Shown here: positions 19,822-30,180 of the stretch, one piece after another
Layout of the letters: the number at the start of each line of letters is the position of its first letter
Numbering within the stretch: the stretch's first letter is position 1
Source of the DNA: Impatiens glandulifera
Lineage: Eukaryota; Streptophyta; Magnoliopsida; Ericales; Balsaminaceae
Length of the DNA: 64,000 nucleotides
Assembly (NCBI RefSeq): GCF_907164915.1
Contig: NC_061869.1
Span: forward strand, 38,130,840-38,194,839
Direction of reading: 5' to 3'
Position numbers and translations under genes: made by a program
The notes under the pieces: generated by a model
Told to the model about the DNA's origin: nothing
Database searches by the model: none
The model's input: only the letters and a program-made list of their open reading frames with translations

Positions 19822-21647
19822 GCGATTAGTCCCTTAGGTATCCACACTTTGATAAACCGGACGGTCTTCTTTGCTAGGGTTTTAACTGTCCTTTTGACAC
19901 TTGGTCTCGTGTATTTCGGTTTTCCTTCAAATGTCCTAAATGGTGATGGTCTTTGATTTGGTGATCTATAGTTTGACCTACGCGGTTCAGGGAAGTTTTT
20001 CTTATATCTGAGGATTTCGGCTTTTCTTTTCTCAAGGTCAAGCCATGAATCGGTTGGACCAACATAGTCGTATTTTAACTTCTCTTCCCTATAATATGCG
20101 GTCTCCTCTTCTTCAGCGGTATAGGTGCTCTTAAGAAATTTTATAAAGGGAATGTTTCCTTTTGTAAGCATTGCTTTCTCTGTGGGTTTTCGGTCTTTAG
20201 AGCTATTCTCTGTGTATCCTAGGCCACGCTTACAACGAGGGTGCCTGTAGTGTTTATTCATATTCTTTACTATATCGCTAGATCTCTTATAGGCGGCCAT
20301 CGTATATTGAAATCGGGCATTCTCTTCCTCGGTTAGTTCCTTAGTAGGTTCACTAGATTGTTCGGTATTGGGATCTGACTCGGTTTCTAAAGTATGGGTA
20401 TCATCAGGTTTTTCGGGCGGAGGTTCGGTTATGATACCTTCCTCTGGGTCTGTCGGAATGGGTATTATAGGATCAGTCCTAAAGTGGAGTTGCTTAGGTA
20501 ACATGGCCAGTAGGTTCTTATATTCTTCTACCATGTCATTCAATGCTTCATATAACTCGTCTTTAGTAAATTCATCATAGGGAGAGTCAAATACCTGTTC
20601 CTCATTGGCCATGAGACATGTGAGTTCATCGTCACTATCACTACGAGCCCATAGACTTCCACCATCGTCGGCTATCAGTGCTTTCGGTACCTCACTTCCT
20701 TCACCGGCTTGTTGGTAATTGTTTCTGTCATTTTGATAGTCCGGTTTCTGGGTATCCCTTCTTGGTTTCCTGCATTCCCACTTAAAGTGTCCCAAACAGT
20801 TACAGTTGTAGCATCTTATATTGGATTTGTCACCATAGTAGTTGTTCGTTGGTTGGCTTCTCTTCATGAACCTCCCAAATTTCTGTGCGAGCATAGCCAT
20901 GGCGTCCTCAGTAAACTGTTCGGCGGTTCTGATCGGTACGGGTGCAGGGGCCGGTGTCGGTGTCGGTGCAGGTACAGGAGCAGGTACAGCCGGTTCTGTA
21001 GATGTGATTAGTGCTCTGGTTGATGTTGAGGCCGAGACTTCCTCTTCGGTTCTAGATTTCATTTCGAACTCATATGCCTTGAGATCTTCGAATACGTCGT
21101 ATAGTTTCATCTTACGTAGGCTCTTTGACTCCCTCATTACCATTGTTTTTATGTCCCAAGCACTTGGAAGGGATCTCAAAGCTTTCATAACTACCTCTTT
21201 GTTCTCATACTTCTTGCCCAGAGTTGCTAGTTCATCTAACACACCAGTGAACCGGTCACTGTATTCCTTCATAGATTCTCCTGGTTTCATTTTGATGCTT
21301 TCAAACTTCTGTGTGGCCATCATTATTTTGTTCTCCCTTGTTCTTTCATTTCCTTCAAAGATCTGGATAACCGTGTTCCATGTCTCCTTCGCGGTTTTGC
21401 AATCTCTGATCTTGCAATATGTGTTTCTGTCTACGCTGTTGGAGATCCGGTTTCTTGCATGGTTGTCCAGATTGTTCCTTCTCCTATCTTCAGTCGTCCA
21501 TTCTTTTCTATCTTTATCAATGAATATTGGTCCTTCGGTTAGAATGGACTCCATTTCATCATCCAAGGTGACTAGGTGCAGGTGCATGCGTGCCTTCCAG
21601 TTGGCAAAGTCATCACCTTCTAGCATTGGAGGCCTATCCTGATACAT
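19806..21647 (-). CDS. gag: Copia A gag polyprotein
   Basis: ATG at 21647, about 24 nt inside the primer-site segment, giving 613 aa. The N-terminal UBN2-type capsid region ([17 protein letters not shown]...[20 protein letters not shown]) spans about 10-200. A Pro/Ala/Thr linker follows, then a CCHC zinc knuckle [14 protein letters not shown] at about 280, then an acidic and basic C-terminal tail. The stop TAA follows GLIACGPK and overlaps the pol frame by 16 bp. It packages RNA and forms the particle in related elements. It looks intact. Confidence 0.92.
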   Translation of the reverse strand: MYQDRPPMLEGDDFANWKARMHLHLVTLDDEMESILTEGPIFIDKDRKEWTTEDRRRNNLDNHARNRISNSVDRNTYCKIRDCKTAKETWNTVIQIFEGNERTRENKIMMATQKFESIKMKPGESMKEYSDRFTGVLDELATLGKKYENKEVVMKALRSLPSAWDIKTMVMRESKSLRKMKLYDVFEDLKAYEFEMKSRTEEEVSASTSTRALITSTEPAVPAPVPAPTPTPAPAPVPIRTAEQFTEDAMAMLAQKFGRFMKRSQPTNNYYGDKSNIRCYNCNCLGHFKWECRKPRRDTQKPDYQNDRNNYQQAGEGSEVPKALIADDGGSLWARSDSDDELTCLMANEEQVFDSPYDEFTKDELYEALNDMVEEYKNLLAMLPKQLHFRTDPIIPIPTDPEEGIITEPPPEKPDDTHTLETESDPNTEQSSEPTKELTEEENARFQYTMAAYKRSSDIVKNMNKHYRHPRCKRGLGYTENSSKDRKPTEKAMLTKGNIPFIKFLKSTYTAEEEETAYYREEKLKYDYVGPTDSWLDLEKRKAEILRYKKNFPEPRRSNYRSPNQRPSPFRTFEGKPKYTRPSVKRTVKTLAKKTVRFIKVWIPKGLIACGPK

Positions 21648-21670
21648 GCTTGCTTGAGTATTGAAACTAC

Positions 21671-21685
21671 CTGGCTCTAATACCA
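21671..21685 (-). promoter_or_regulatory. Primer binding site, Copia A
   Basis: On the minus strand TGGTATTAGAGCCAG begins two bases after the LTR end. It matches the usual Copia primer site for initiator Met-tRNA (TGGTATCAGAGC) except for one C-to-T change. Confidence 0.9.
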
Positions 21686-21687
21686 AT

Positions 21688-22988
21688 TGTTAGGATCTAG
21701 GTCGCCGCTGGTGAACCGGGGGTTGGACCGGTTAGCGGTTCTCACTCGTAGGGTAGTGGTTAATCCGGTTAGAGATTAACACCGGGGTTTCAATACTACA
21801 CAACCTGTCACAAACCCTTGAACTAGGTTCAAGCGCGGAAGAGGTTTGCTTTCAGGTTGAAGCGGCACACTTGTATGATAGGCACGGTCAGTTTCGGATG
21901 ATGGATATTTGGAGATGGTGGGTCGGTTTCGGTAATTTGGATATTCGGTATGGTTAGTATAAAGTCGGTTTGGAGCGGTGTAGTTAAGTTAGTCGGTTAG
22001 ATGATGAAGCCGGCAGAAAGTAAATAACAAGACAGATTTTATGGATGTTCGGAGATAAAACTCCTACGTCACCCCTTCCTCTCGAAGCCGCGAGAAGGAT
22101 ATTCACTAAGGAATACAAGTACAATCCGATCGAGACTTATTTCCTGCTCGATAATACTCTTACAATTCACACCGAAATTGTAACACACTTAGAATTTAGC
22201 ACTTAGGCTTTCTTAGAATAACACAGTTTTCTCACTTGTAGTAAATGCTCTCAACGCTTCACTTAATGTCCCACTTTTTGTTGCTTGTCCCGCATTTACT
22301 CTTCTTCAGCTACCTCCTTTTATAGGTGAAATATGCCAACGGTCACATTTCACTTCCTTGAATCTGATTGGCTGATCAGAGGTGCAGTGATTCAGTGTTT
22401 CAGACCTGCGGTCGTTTCCTCATACCTGATGGTCAAGCTCAGACCTGGCATTATGTCTCAGACCTGCCGGTCTGTTCTTCCGGTTTGTAAGACAGACCTG
22501 CTGGGTTTTTCTTTTACTCAATGTAGGCACTGTCTGTTTGGACAGTTGTCTGTACTTGGAAGATTTCCTTTCTGGCTTATCCCGAAGTAGAAGGATCCGG
22601 TAGTACTGTTTTTTGCAGCCTGCAGGCTTTCCTCAGACTTGCATGGATATGGAAGTATTCAGTCTGTTCCTTTGGTATCGTTCTCAACAGATACCCGAAT
22701 TGTCTTCTTGTACTGGTCGGTCATTTGACTTGGCCGAATGTCTTTTGGTAGTGATGTAACCGGACTTCTTCCGGTTATTCTTGTCTTGTGGATGATCGGC
22801 TGTTTGATGATTCCGGTTTTGAGCTTTGGCCGATCCTTTCTTTGTGCGGTCACGTTCCGAATATTCTTGATCGGTTCAGTAGCTTGACCGGTTAGTTTTC
22901 TTTAGCCGGTTCCGGTTCGGTTCCTTGTTCCTGCATGGAAAGTTTATTTAAGTTAGGTATGTTTGAACCGGTCTGAATTTATCTAACA
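21688..22988 (-). repeat. Copia A 5' LTR (in sense of the element)
   Basis: 1,301 bp. On the minus strand the TATAAAA box is at 22324-22318, about 665 nt into the LTR, within CACCTATAAAAGGAGGTAGC. It is followed by target duplication CTTTA at 22989-22993. Confidence 0.95.
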
Positions 22989-23115
22989 CTTTAACATACT
23001 TTCGAATGGTGTTGAACAAGATGGATGGAAGGTTTTTCTTCTTACTCGTTTCTCTCCAATACCATCTTATATAATATATTGGGGCTATCTTTAGCATGTG
23101 GAATGAACTTAGATG

Positions 23116-23456
23116 AACAAAATCATGGGAGGAAGTTGAAGAAAGTGTGTGGGGATATTTAAATGAATATAAAGCTCCCAATAATTGATAAATAGTCCTT
23201 TTCCATTAATTCATTTTCTCATGTACTATTTTATTTATTTACATTATTAGTTTGAATAAATGCCTCCTTATGATGGACCATTAGAGTTTGAAGTTTGTTA
23301 TTCAAATTTTTGCCACCAAGATATTGTCATGTAAAACATACTCTCATTCAAGATAATGTTACAAGTTTTGAATCATTTTTTGGATAAATTTAAATTCAAC
23401 CCTTTAAGATAATGACAGGATAATTTCTGAAATTTTAAAAATACATTAATAAAGTC
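23116..23456. other. Pack-MULE interior, no recognised coding sequence
   Basis: AT-rich sequence downstream of the TVP38-like fragment; probably captured intron or flank. No gene or repeat recognised. Confidence 0.4.
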
Positions 23457-26400
23457 ATTCTCCACCTTGTTCATGCGTAATTCTCCACCTTGTTCATGTT
23501 TAATTCTCCACCTTGTTCATGCGTAATTCTCCATCTTGTTCATGCGTAATAATCCACATTGTTAATTCTTCACCTTGTTCATGTATAATTATCCACCTTG
23601 TAGGGGTGAGCATAATATGGGTTTACCCAAACCCAACCCTAACCCAAACCCAAAATATTAATTTGTGTTGGTTAATATGGGTTGGGTTGAGTATGGGTTG
23701 GGTTGAGTATGGGTTGAGTTTAATTTGGGTTGGGTTAGGGTTACCAAAATTACCCAAATTATATAAATTTAGTTTAATTTTCTATTATTAATCCAATATA
23801 AACTAATCATCTTCCAACTTTAAGTCGAACACGTTTTTGACATGTTTAACATATTTTTCATACGTTTAACACGTTTTGCACACATTTAACACGTTTTAAT
23901 ATTTTTAACATGTTTCACTTATAACATGTTTTTCACATGTTTAACACGTTTTTCACACGTTTTTCATACGTTTAATACGTTTTTCACACGTTTTCACATT
24001 TTTGACACGTTTAACACGTTTTCACGTTTTTGACACGTTCAACACGTTTTTGACACGTTCAACACGTTTTTGACATGTTTAACACATTTTCACACTAATA
24101 ACACGTTTTTCACGTTTTTGTCACGTTGAACACGTTTTTGACATGTTTAATACGTTTAATACGTTTTTGACAAGTTTAACACGTTTTTTACGTTTTTGCA
24201 CGTTTAACACGTTTTTAACATATTTAACACGTTAACACGTTTTTGATAAGTATAACACGATTTTCACGTTTTTGGCACGTTTAACACGTTTTAAACATAT
24301 TTAACACGTTTTTGATAAGTTTAACACGATTTTCACGTTTTTGGCACGTTTACCACGTTTTTGACATTTTAACACATTTTTTATATGTTTAACACGTTTT
24401 TCACACGTTTAACACGTTTTTAATATTTTTATCACGTTTTCACACTTAAAACATGTTTTTCACACGTTTTTATGTTTTTGGCACGTTTAACAAATTTTTG
24501 ACATGTTTAACACGTTTTCATACTAATAACACGTTTTTGTCATATTTAACACGTTTTTGACATTTTTAATACGTTTAACGCGTTTTTGACAAATGAAACA
24601 CGTTTTTTTACGTTTTTGGCACGTTTAACACGTTTTTAACGTAACTAACACGTTAACACGGTTTTCACGTTTTTGGCACCTTTAACACGTTTTTAACATT
24701 TTAACACGTTTTTGATATGTTTAACACGTTTTCACACGTTTAACACGTGTTTTACACATTTAATATGTTTTTCACGTTTTTGGCATGTTAAACACGTTTT
24801 TGACATATTTGACACGTTTTTCACACATTAACACGTTTTTCACATTTTGGTACGTTTAATACGTTTTTGACATGTTTATCATGTTTTTCACATTCTTAAC
24901 ACGTTTAAATGCTTGTAACATGTTAATACGTTTGTAACATGTTTAGCATATTTTTCACGTTTTTGGCACGTTTAACACGTTTTTGACATTTTAACACGTT
25001 TTACACATTTAACATATTTTTGACATGTTTAGCATATTATTTTGCACGTTAACACGTTTTGTCACGTTTAACACGTTTTTGGCATTTTTGACGCGTTTAA
25101 TATGTTTTTCACACATTTGACATTAAACGTGTGAAAACGTATTAAACATGTCAAAAATGTGAAAAACATATTAAACGTGTCAAAAACGTGTTAAACATAT
25201 CAAAATGTGCCAAAATGAGGAAACGTGTTAAACGTGCCAAAAAAGTGTAATATGTGTCAAAACGTGTTAAACGTGCCAAAAACGTGTGAAAACATGTTAA
25301 ACATGTTACAAACGTGTTAAACATGTTACAAACGTGTTAAACGTGTTAATAATGTGAAAAACGTGAAAACATGTTAAACATGTCAAAACGTGTTAAACGT
25401 GCCAAAAACGTGAAAAATGTGTCAAAATGTGTTAAATATGTCATAATCGTGAAAAATGTGTCAAACATGTTAAAAACGTGTTAAATATGTCAAAACATGA
25501 AAATAGTGTCCGTGTCAAATGTGTTAAACGTGTTGAATGTGTGAAAAACGTATTAAACGTGTCAAAAACGTATTAAACGTGTTGAAAACGTGAAAACGTG
25601 TAAAAAAACGTGTTAAACGTCTCAAAACGTGGAAAACGTGTCAAAACGTGTTAAAAGTGTCAAAACGTGTTAAACGTGCCAAAAATGTGAAAAACGTGTG
25701 AAACGTGTCAATAATGTGAAAAACATATTAAACGTGTCGAAAACGTGTTAAACGTGTCAAAAACGTGTCAAACGTGTCAAAAACGTGTTAAACGTGTTAA
25801 AGACGTGTTAAACATGCCAAAAACATGAAAAACGTGAAAAACGTGTTAAACGTCTCAAAACGTGCAAAACGTGTTAAACGTGTCAAAACGTGTTAAACGT
25901 GCCAAAAATGTGAAAAACGTGTGAAACGTGTCAATAATGTGAAAAACGTATTAAACGTATCGAAAACGTGTTAAACGTGTTAAAACGTGTCAAAAACGTG
26001 GAAAACGTGTTAAACGTGTCAAAACGTGCCAAAAACGTGTGAAACGTGTCAAAAATGTGAAAATATGTTAAACGTGTCAAAACGTGTTAAAATGTGTTAA
26101 ACGTGCCAAAATGTGTTAAATGTGTCGAAAACGTGAAAAAACGTGTCAAAACGTGTTAAAAACGTGTTAAAAACGTGTTAAATATGCCAAAAACATGAAT
26201 AACGTGTTCAACGTGTCAAAATGTGTTAAACGTGCCAAAAACGTGTTAAACGTGTCAAAAACGTGTTAAATGTATGAAAAACGTGTTAAAATTGTCAAAA
26301 ACGTGAAAAACGTGTTAAATGAGTCAAATACATGTTAAATAAAAAATAAAATAATTTGGGTTACCCAACCCATACTCAACCCAACCCATACCCAACCCAT

Positions 26401-26610
26401 ATTAGTAAATAATATGGGTTGAATTATGGGTTGGGTAAATTTAATTTGGGTTGAATATGGGTTGGGTAATACGGGTTGGGTTTACCCGTTTGCTCACCCC
26501 TACCACCTTGTTCATACGTAATTCTCCACCTTGTTCATGCGTAATTCTCCACCTTGTTCTTGTACAATTCTCCACGTTGTTCATGCGTAATTCTCCACCT
26601 TGTTCATAGT
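23457..26610. repeat. 22-bp tandem repeat TTCTCCACCTTGTTCATGCG, split by the fold-back element
   Basis: About six units of TTCTCCACCTTGTTCATGCGTAA lie at 23457-23600 and about five more at 26503-26610. The fold-back element (23601-26502) inserted into one of the units, duplicating CCACCTTG. Only the flanking parts are the repeat. Confidence 0.85.
23601..26502. mobile_element. Fold-back hAT-like element: 2.9-kb inverted repeat built of 20-bp ACGTGT units
   Basis: Ends are TAGGGGTGAGCA (23601) and its complement TGCTCACCCCTA (ending 26502). Both are flanked by the 8-bp duplication CCACCTTG (23593-23600 and 26503-26510), as expected of hAT transposition. Subterminal zones are GGGTTGGGTTGAGTATGGG-type repeats. 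The left arm (to about 25120) is a degenerate array of about 20-bp units CACGTTTAACACGTTTTTGA. The right arm is the same array inverted (CAAAAACGTGTTAAACGTG). No coding capacity; mobilised, if at all, by a hAT transposase elsewhere. Confidence 0.9.
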
Positions 26611-26862
26611 TGTAGTATCATGTTTCTTATGATGCTTAGCATATCAACTTGATATAAACTAATTCAAACTTGAATTTATGGTTAAGGAAGAACACATAAG
26701 GAATGCGAGTAGAATTATACAGAAAAAGAGAAACTAATTGACCAACTTTCAATACCTTCACACAATTAGTCATTCTTTTAACACAAATCATATGACAAAA
26801 CATAAAACTATACACTCTTCCTTTTCTTGATCATTGAGATTTGTGGAATCTCTTCTCCATGG
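26611..26862. other. Captured 3' flank of the NPH3-like fragment
   Basis: Non-coding sequence lying just downstream, in the minus sense, of the NPH3-like stop at 26863; plausibly its 3' UTR. Nothing else seen. Confidence 0.4.
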
Positions 26863-27363
26863 TCAAGACACTAAATGACGCATTCTCTTTGGTAACATAA
26901 GTCTTGATTCTGGATTGGCTTTGCCGCCAAAAGGCCTTAGCCTAAACAGGGCATTAAGTTTGCTTAGCTTCTTTGTGAATGACTTGAATAATATTTTTGA
27001 TAGGTGTATCTTTACCGGCTCCTGTTTCATGGAGACATGGTCTTTTTCCAACTTTGTTAGTCTCATCCTCATACTTGCAACTTTTAGCTTCAGTTCTCGA
27101 TTCTCTCTATAACACATGCGTAGTTATCTTTTGATGAGATACATCCACTTCTTGAACGTTGAGGGAATTGCCTGTTTGTGGACCCCGAAGAAGAACTGGT
27201 TAGGGTTGTTGCTCCCATTCATGGCATTCTGGAGCCTGATTTTCTCAAAGTATAGAACTTGGACTACCATCTGAACTAGAAGCCTCTCGTTCTGAGTAGT
27301 ATGGTTGGAAGCCTCTTGAGAAATCAATTTCATACACTCAATAAAATCAAGCACCTTCATCAT
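26863..27363 (-). pseudogene. BTB/NPH3-family C-terminal exon fragment
   Basis: A minus-strand frame with the NPH3-domain signature KLISQEASNHTTQNERL and VQMVVQVLYFEKIRL. It then carries the typical C-terminal coiled coil RENRELKLKVASMRMRLTKL, EKDHVSMKQEPV and FTKKLSKLNALFRL, and ends at 26863. One in-frame TAA (about 27130) divides it; the frame is otherwise continuous. NPH3 proteins are CUL3 adaptors in phototropin signalling, normally about 600 aa with an N-terminal BTB domain that is absent here. It is read toward the TVP38-like fragment, inside MULE terminal repeats, so it was captured with its last exon and 3' flank. Confidence 0.85.
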
Positions 27364-28239
27364 AAATATATGTCACTCATCACATCATAGCATGCATTCA
27401 TGTTCATCATCTCATTAACATCGATGCATCACACCATGTAAGCAAATTCCTTAAATCTTAAACATGATTCTAGGTCATCCAAGTATACATTCAAAATTTC
27501 AATTTTAAATTTACTCAATACATCTACTCAATTGAATTAACTCAACATCTCATAAATTTTAAATTACATTCAAAATTTCAAAGAACACTTAAGCCATTCC
27601 TTAAATCTTAAACATGATTCTAGGTCATCCAAGTATATTTATGTCAAGAATCAAACCGAGCTAGAAATTATGGAAAACAAACTTACAGATGTTCGCGACA
27701 AGCTTCGACTACTCCAGCTGCTTCAGACAATTACACGAAAGGGAGACAAAATTAGGGAAGATTAAGTGACTTTTAGGTGCAATAGCTTCTAGATTTTCTC
27801 TCCTGTGGATAAAAAATATGGTTCTTCGATAATGGATAGGCTGTTGTTTATCAAACGTGGGCCTTTTTTCGAATTTGACCTATATTTGATCAAATTTCGT
27901 AAAACCAACTAAATGGGAAACCGACTGAATAAGAACATTACACATAATACCAGACCCTAAACCCTAAAAGCTACCAATACCCTAAAGACTAAGGATTATC
28001 CATCAATATATAAGCATACATTGGAGTTATCCATCAATAAGAACATTACACAACCCTAAACCCAAACTTAAACCCTAAATTGACTTGAATAATCGAACGA
28101 CGAGATGGGTGAAAGGACGGTCGACCGACCAATGATGAGTTCAAACGAAACAGACAAACGATTCCCGGTTGAAGCGGTGCGGGTTGTAATGAGACGTTGG
28201 AGAGTGGAGTCGTAGAGAGTGGAGAAATTGAATTTGAAA
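27364..28239 (-). other. Pack-MULE right interior: leader and intron-like DNA
   Basis: On the minus strand a leader runs from the terminal repeat and shows a possible donor GTAAGTTTG at about 27687. AT-rich intron-like sequence then continues to the NPH3-like exon. A 36-bp segment (CCTTAAATCTTAAACATGAT...) is duplicated at 27450-27485 and 27599-27633. No coding family recognised. Confidence 0.4.
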
Positions 28240-28505
28240 CATTTCATAATGAGGGTCAAAATTAGATTTTGAATTTATACTCTAATGTGCGAGCATTACA
28301 GATGCGAGAATCGTATAATGCTCACATGATGATGTGCAAGCATTACACGATTCTCGCAACTATAATGATCGCATATCAGTGATAAATGAGTTATCAGGGG
28401 CATGGCTGACATTTCATAGGGAGAAAAGGCCCTTATTGCAAGGTTTATCAACTATAAGCCTTTTTTGGAATTAGGCCTATTATGAGGGCCATTTAATCAA
28501 ATTTT
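28240..28505. repeat. MULE-2 right terminal inverted repeat
   Basis: Inverted match of 7645-7905, with the GCGAGCATTACA/CGATTCTCGCA units at 28287-28360 and the CAGGGGCATGGCTGACATTT segment at 28396-28415. The outer part (ATTGCAAGGTTTATCAACTA, near 28435) is also shared with the left end of MULE-3 at 49530-49580. Confidence 0.7.
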
Positions 28506-28589
28506 TCATCATAAATATAATGCACATTATTCGATATTTTCTCTCTCCTACTTTCTTTTCTTAATTAAATTTTGTTTTTCATTATCATA

Positions 28590-28608
28590 TACATTATATA
28601 TAATATAT

Positions 28609-28659
<51 letters not shown>

Positions 28660-29330
28660 TTACCATATATTATCTAAAAGATTATCTATATTAATATTAA
28701 TTCAAGATATGAACAAATTTTTTTTTATAAATGTAACTATTTTCATAATTTTTATTTATTTTATTTATATATATATAATATATATATAAACAATTTTTTA
28801 ATTATTATAAATACACATACCTTCATAATTTTATATTTATTTGTTACCTTATATATATTATATTATTTTTCACCATTAATTTTATATAAATATATTTTAT
28901 CTTTTATCATACATTTTTTTCTCTCATCACATATATATATAATAATTTCTTTAAAAATATAAATATTTTTTTCTGATAATATAAATATTAATTAATTGGT
29001 AATAAATATTAAATACAAAATATATATGTATTTTATCTTTTATCATACATTTTTTTTATATATATATATATATATATATAAATATAAATATTTTCTTTAT
29101 GAGTATAAATTTTTTTATGTTAATATAAAAATTAACTAATTGATAATAAATATTAAATACAAAATATATATACATTTTTTCTCTCATCATCATCTATATA
29201 TATATATATATATATATAATATTTTGTTTACGAGGATAAATAATTTTTATGTTAATATAAAAAATAACTAATTGGTAATAAATATTAAATATAAAATATA
29301 AAATATATACATACACAAAATAATAAAATT
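28590..29330. repeat. (TA)n microsatellite and AT-rich low-complexity DNA
   Basis: A nearly pure (TA)n run spans about 28600-28658, with shorter TA runs near 29057-29080 and 29190-29218. Segments around 28900-29060 and 29040-29180 repeat each other (ATTAATTGGTAATAAATATTAAATA...). No genes. Confidence 0.8.
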
Positions 29331-29340
29331 ATTTCAACAA

Positions 29341-29455
29341 TCATAAGTGGTCTAATGGTTTAAGTGTTCACGATTCATGCTTAAGATCAGGGTTCGAATT
29401 CTAAAACATGCAAATTTACATTTTCAAGAATGTAATTTTTACTATAATATATGGT
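29341..29455 (+). mobile_element. tRNA-derived SINE-like sequence
   Basis: AAGTGGTCTAATGGTTTAAG resembles the pol III A box of tRNA-derived plant SINEs. GGTTCGAATTC 40 bp downstream matches the B box GGTTCGANNCC with the usual spacing. There is no cloverleaf or acceptor stem, so it is not a tRNA gene. The 3' end is ill-defined. Confidence 0.55.
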
Positions 29456-29489
29456 GGCGCAACTATTAAACAAATGATAGGCATCTTAA

Positions 29490-30180
29490 AGTGTGAGGTT
29501 GGTTTGGCGAGTATTTAAAAGTGTGAGGTCACGAGATGAATGTCGGGTAGTTTGTCGAGTGTGAGGTCGAAATTAGTGGTTGGTAGGACGAACATTTGAA
29601 AGTGTGAGGTCACGAGATGTAGGTCGGGTGGTGAGTGGTTTGTCGAGTGTGAAGTCAGAATTAGTGGTTGGTTTGGCGAACATTTTAAAGTGTGAGGTCA
29701 TGAGATGAAGGTAGAGATGTGGGTGGTTTGTCGAGTGTGAGGTTGGAATTAATGGTTGGTTTGACGAGCATTTGAAATTCTGAGGTCAGGAGATCAATGA
29801 CATTGGATAAGAGATTTGTACGTTCAATTGGGATTGGTTGTTGATTTGTTGAAGTTAGAGTAAAAGAGAGGTTGACTAAGATTGGTGAGTGATTTTTTGA
29901 GGTATAGAGGCATATAAAAATGTGTGAGTCACAAGATTATGATTACTGGGTGGTTTACGGAGAGGGGGATAAAGAGACATATGAAAAAGTGTGAGTCCCA
30001 AGATGAGGGTAATTTTGAGAGTTAATGGTTGAGTTTGACGAGATATAAGAGATGTGTCATCAATTAAGGTATACTATGATTGGTGGGTAGTTTAACTAGG
30101 GGATAAAAAATGCATATAAAAAAATGTGAGTCACAAAATAAGGATCAATTGAGGAGTTAAGTGGGAGTCGAGAGGATAAA
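29490..30180. repeat. Diverged 81-89 bp tandem repeat
   Basis: GTGTGAGGTCACGAGATGAA-led units begin at about 29521, 29602, 29690 and 29779 and share TTTGTCGAGTGTGAGGTC and TTAGTGGTTGGTTTGGCGA. The repeats become increasingly degraded toward 30180 (GTGAGTCACAAGAT...). Confidence 0.7.

Larger units (their letters stand above)
9463..22988 (-). mobile_element. Copia A: complete 13.5-kb Sirevirus-like Ty1/copia element, sense strand minus
   Basis: Two 1,301-bp LTRs (TGTTAG...CTAACA), 5-bp target duplications, a Met-tRNA-type primer site, a polypurine tract, gag, a full pol in the Copia order (protease, integrase, reverse transcriptase, RNase H) and about 5 kb of extra coding sequence between pol and the 3' LTR. 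Large size and extra ORFs after pol are typical of Sirevirus (SIRE/Maximus) Copia elements; lineage assignment is inference from layout and pol motifs. The LTRs differ at about 14 positions by eye with no length change (about 1.1 percent), indicating a recent insertion. Confidence 0.95.
8925..23115 (+). pseudogene. TVP38/TMEM64 (SNARE-associated Golgi/DedA-like) gene fragment, split by Copia element A
   Basis: The exon before donor 9323 (AG|GTAAAA) encodes one hydrophobic helix (VLVVVMIISVVIALSKKYGG). A second membrane region follows with FFEASASLLFGFLP and SAKILGASLSFWIGR, characteristic of plant TVP38/TMEM64 membrane proteins. The next exon starts after TTTTCAG at 9403 (MVFIRSRSSIEWAHKNIYF) and is cut at 9462 by the retroelement. 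It resumes at 22989 with ILSNGVEQDGWKVFLLTRFS and PIPSYII, then stops. The upstream frame has a TGA at about 9007. No complete N- or C-terminus is present, and it lies inside MULE terminal repeats, so it is a captured fragment rather than a host locus. Only 8925-9462 and 22989-23115 belong to it. Confidence 0.8.
7645..28505. mobile_element. MULE-2: Pack-MULE carrying two host gene fragments, interrupted by two later insertions
   Basis: The segment 7650-7720 (TGTGAAATGTCGGTCATGCC...CGATAACAC...TGTGCGAGCATTAC) recurs inverted at 28360-28440. Both ends then continue into GCGAGCATTACACGATTCTCGCA motif clusters, a TATA-like AT(A/T)TAAA region and GACCCTC-rich leader sequence. Between them lie convergent, incomplete copies of a TVP38-like gene and an NPH3-like gene, with no transposase, which is the definition of a Pack-MULE. 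Removing the Copia element and the fold-back element leaves about 4.4 kb. The right end keeps an outer 60-70 bp (to about 28505) that the left end lacks, so the left terminus looks truncated against MULE-1. Confidence 0.7.

Noticed and set aside
20842..21642. 266-codon + strand frame
   Set aside because: Antisense to gag of Copia A; no family features.
23622..23750. Telomere-like AACCCTAACCC sequence
   Set aside because: Only scattered degenerate AACCC/GGGTT units forming subterminal repeats of the fold-back element; no run of the plant telomere repeat.
23601..26502. Possible CRISPR array or centromeric satellite in the ACGTGT repeats
   Set aside because: Units are contiguous without spacers, inverted at the centre, and bounded by hAT-type ends with target duplications in a plant genome.
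29346..29401. tRNA gene
   Set aside because: A- and B-box-like sequences are present but no acceptor stem or anticodon arm can be drawn; a SINE-like origin fits better.
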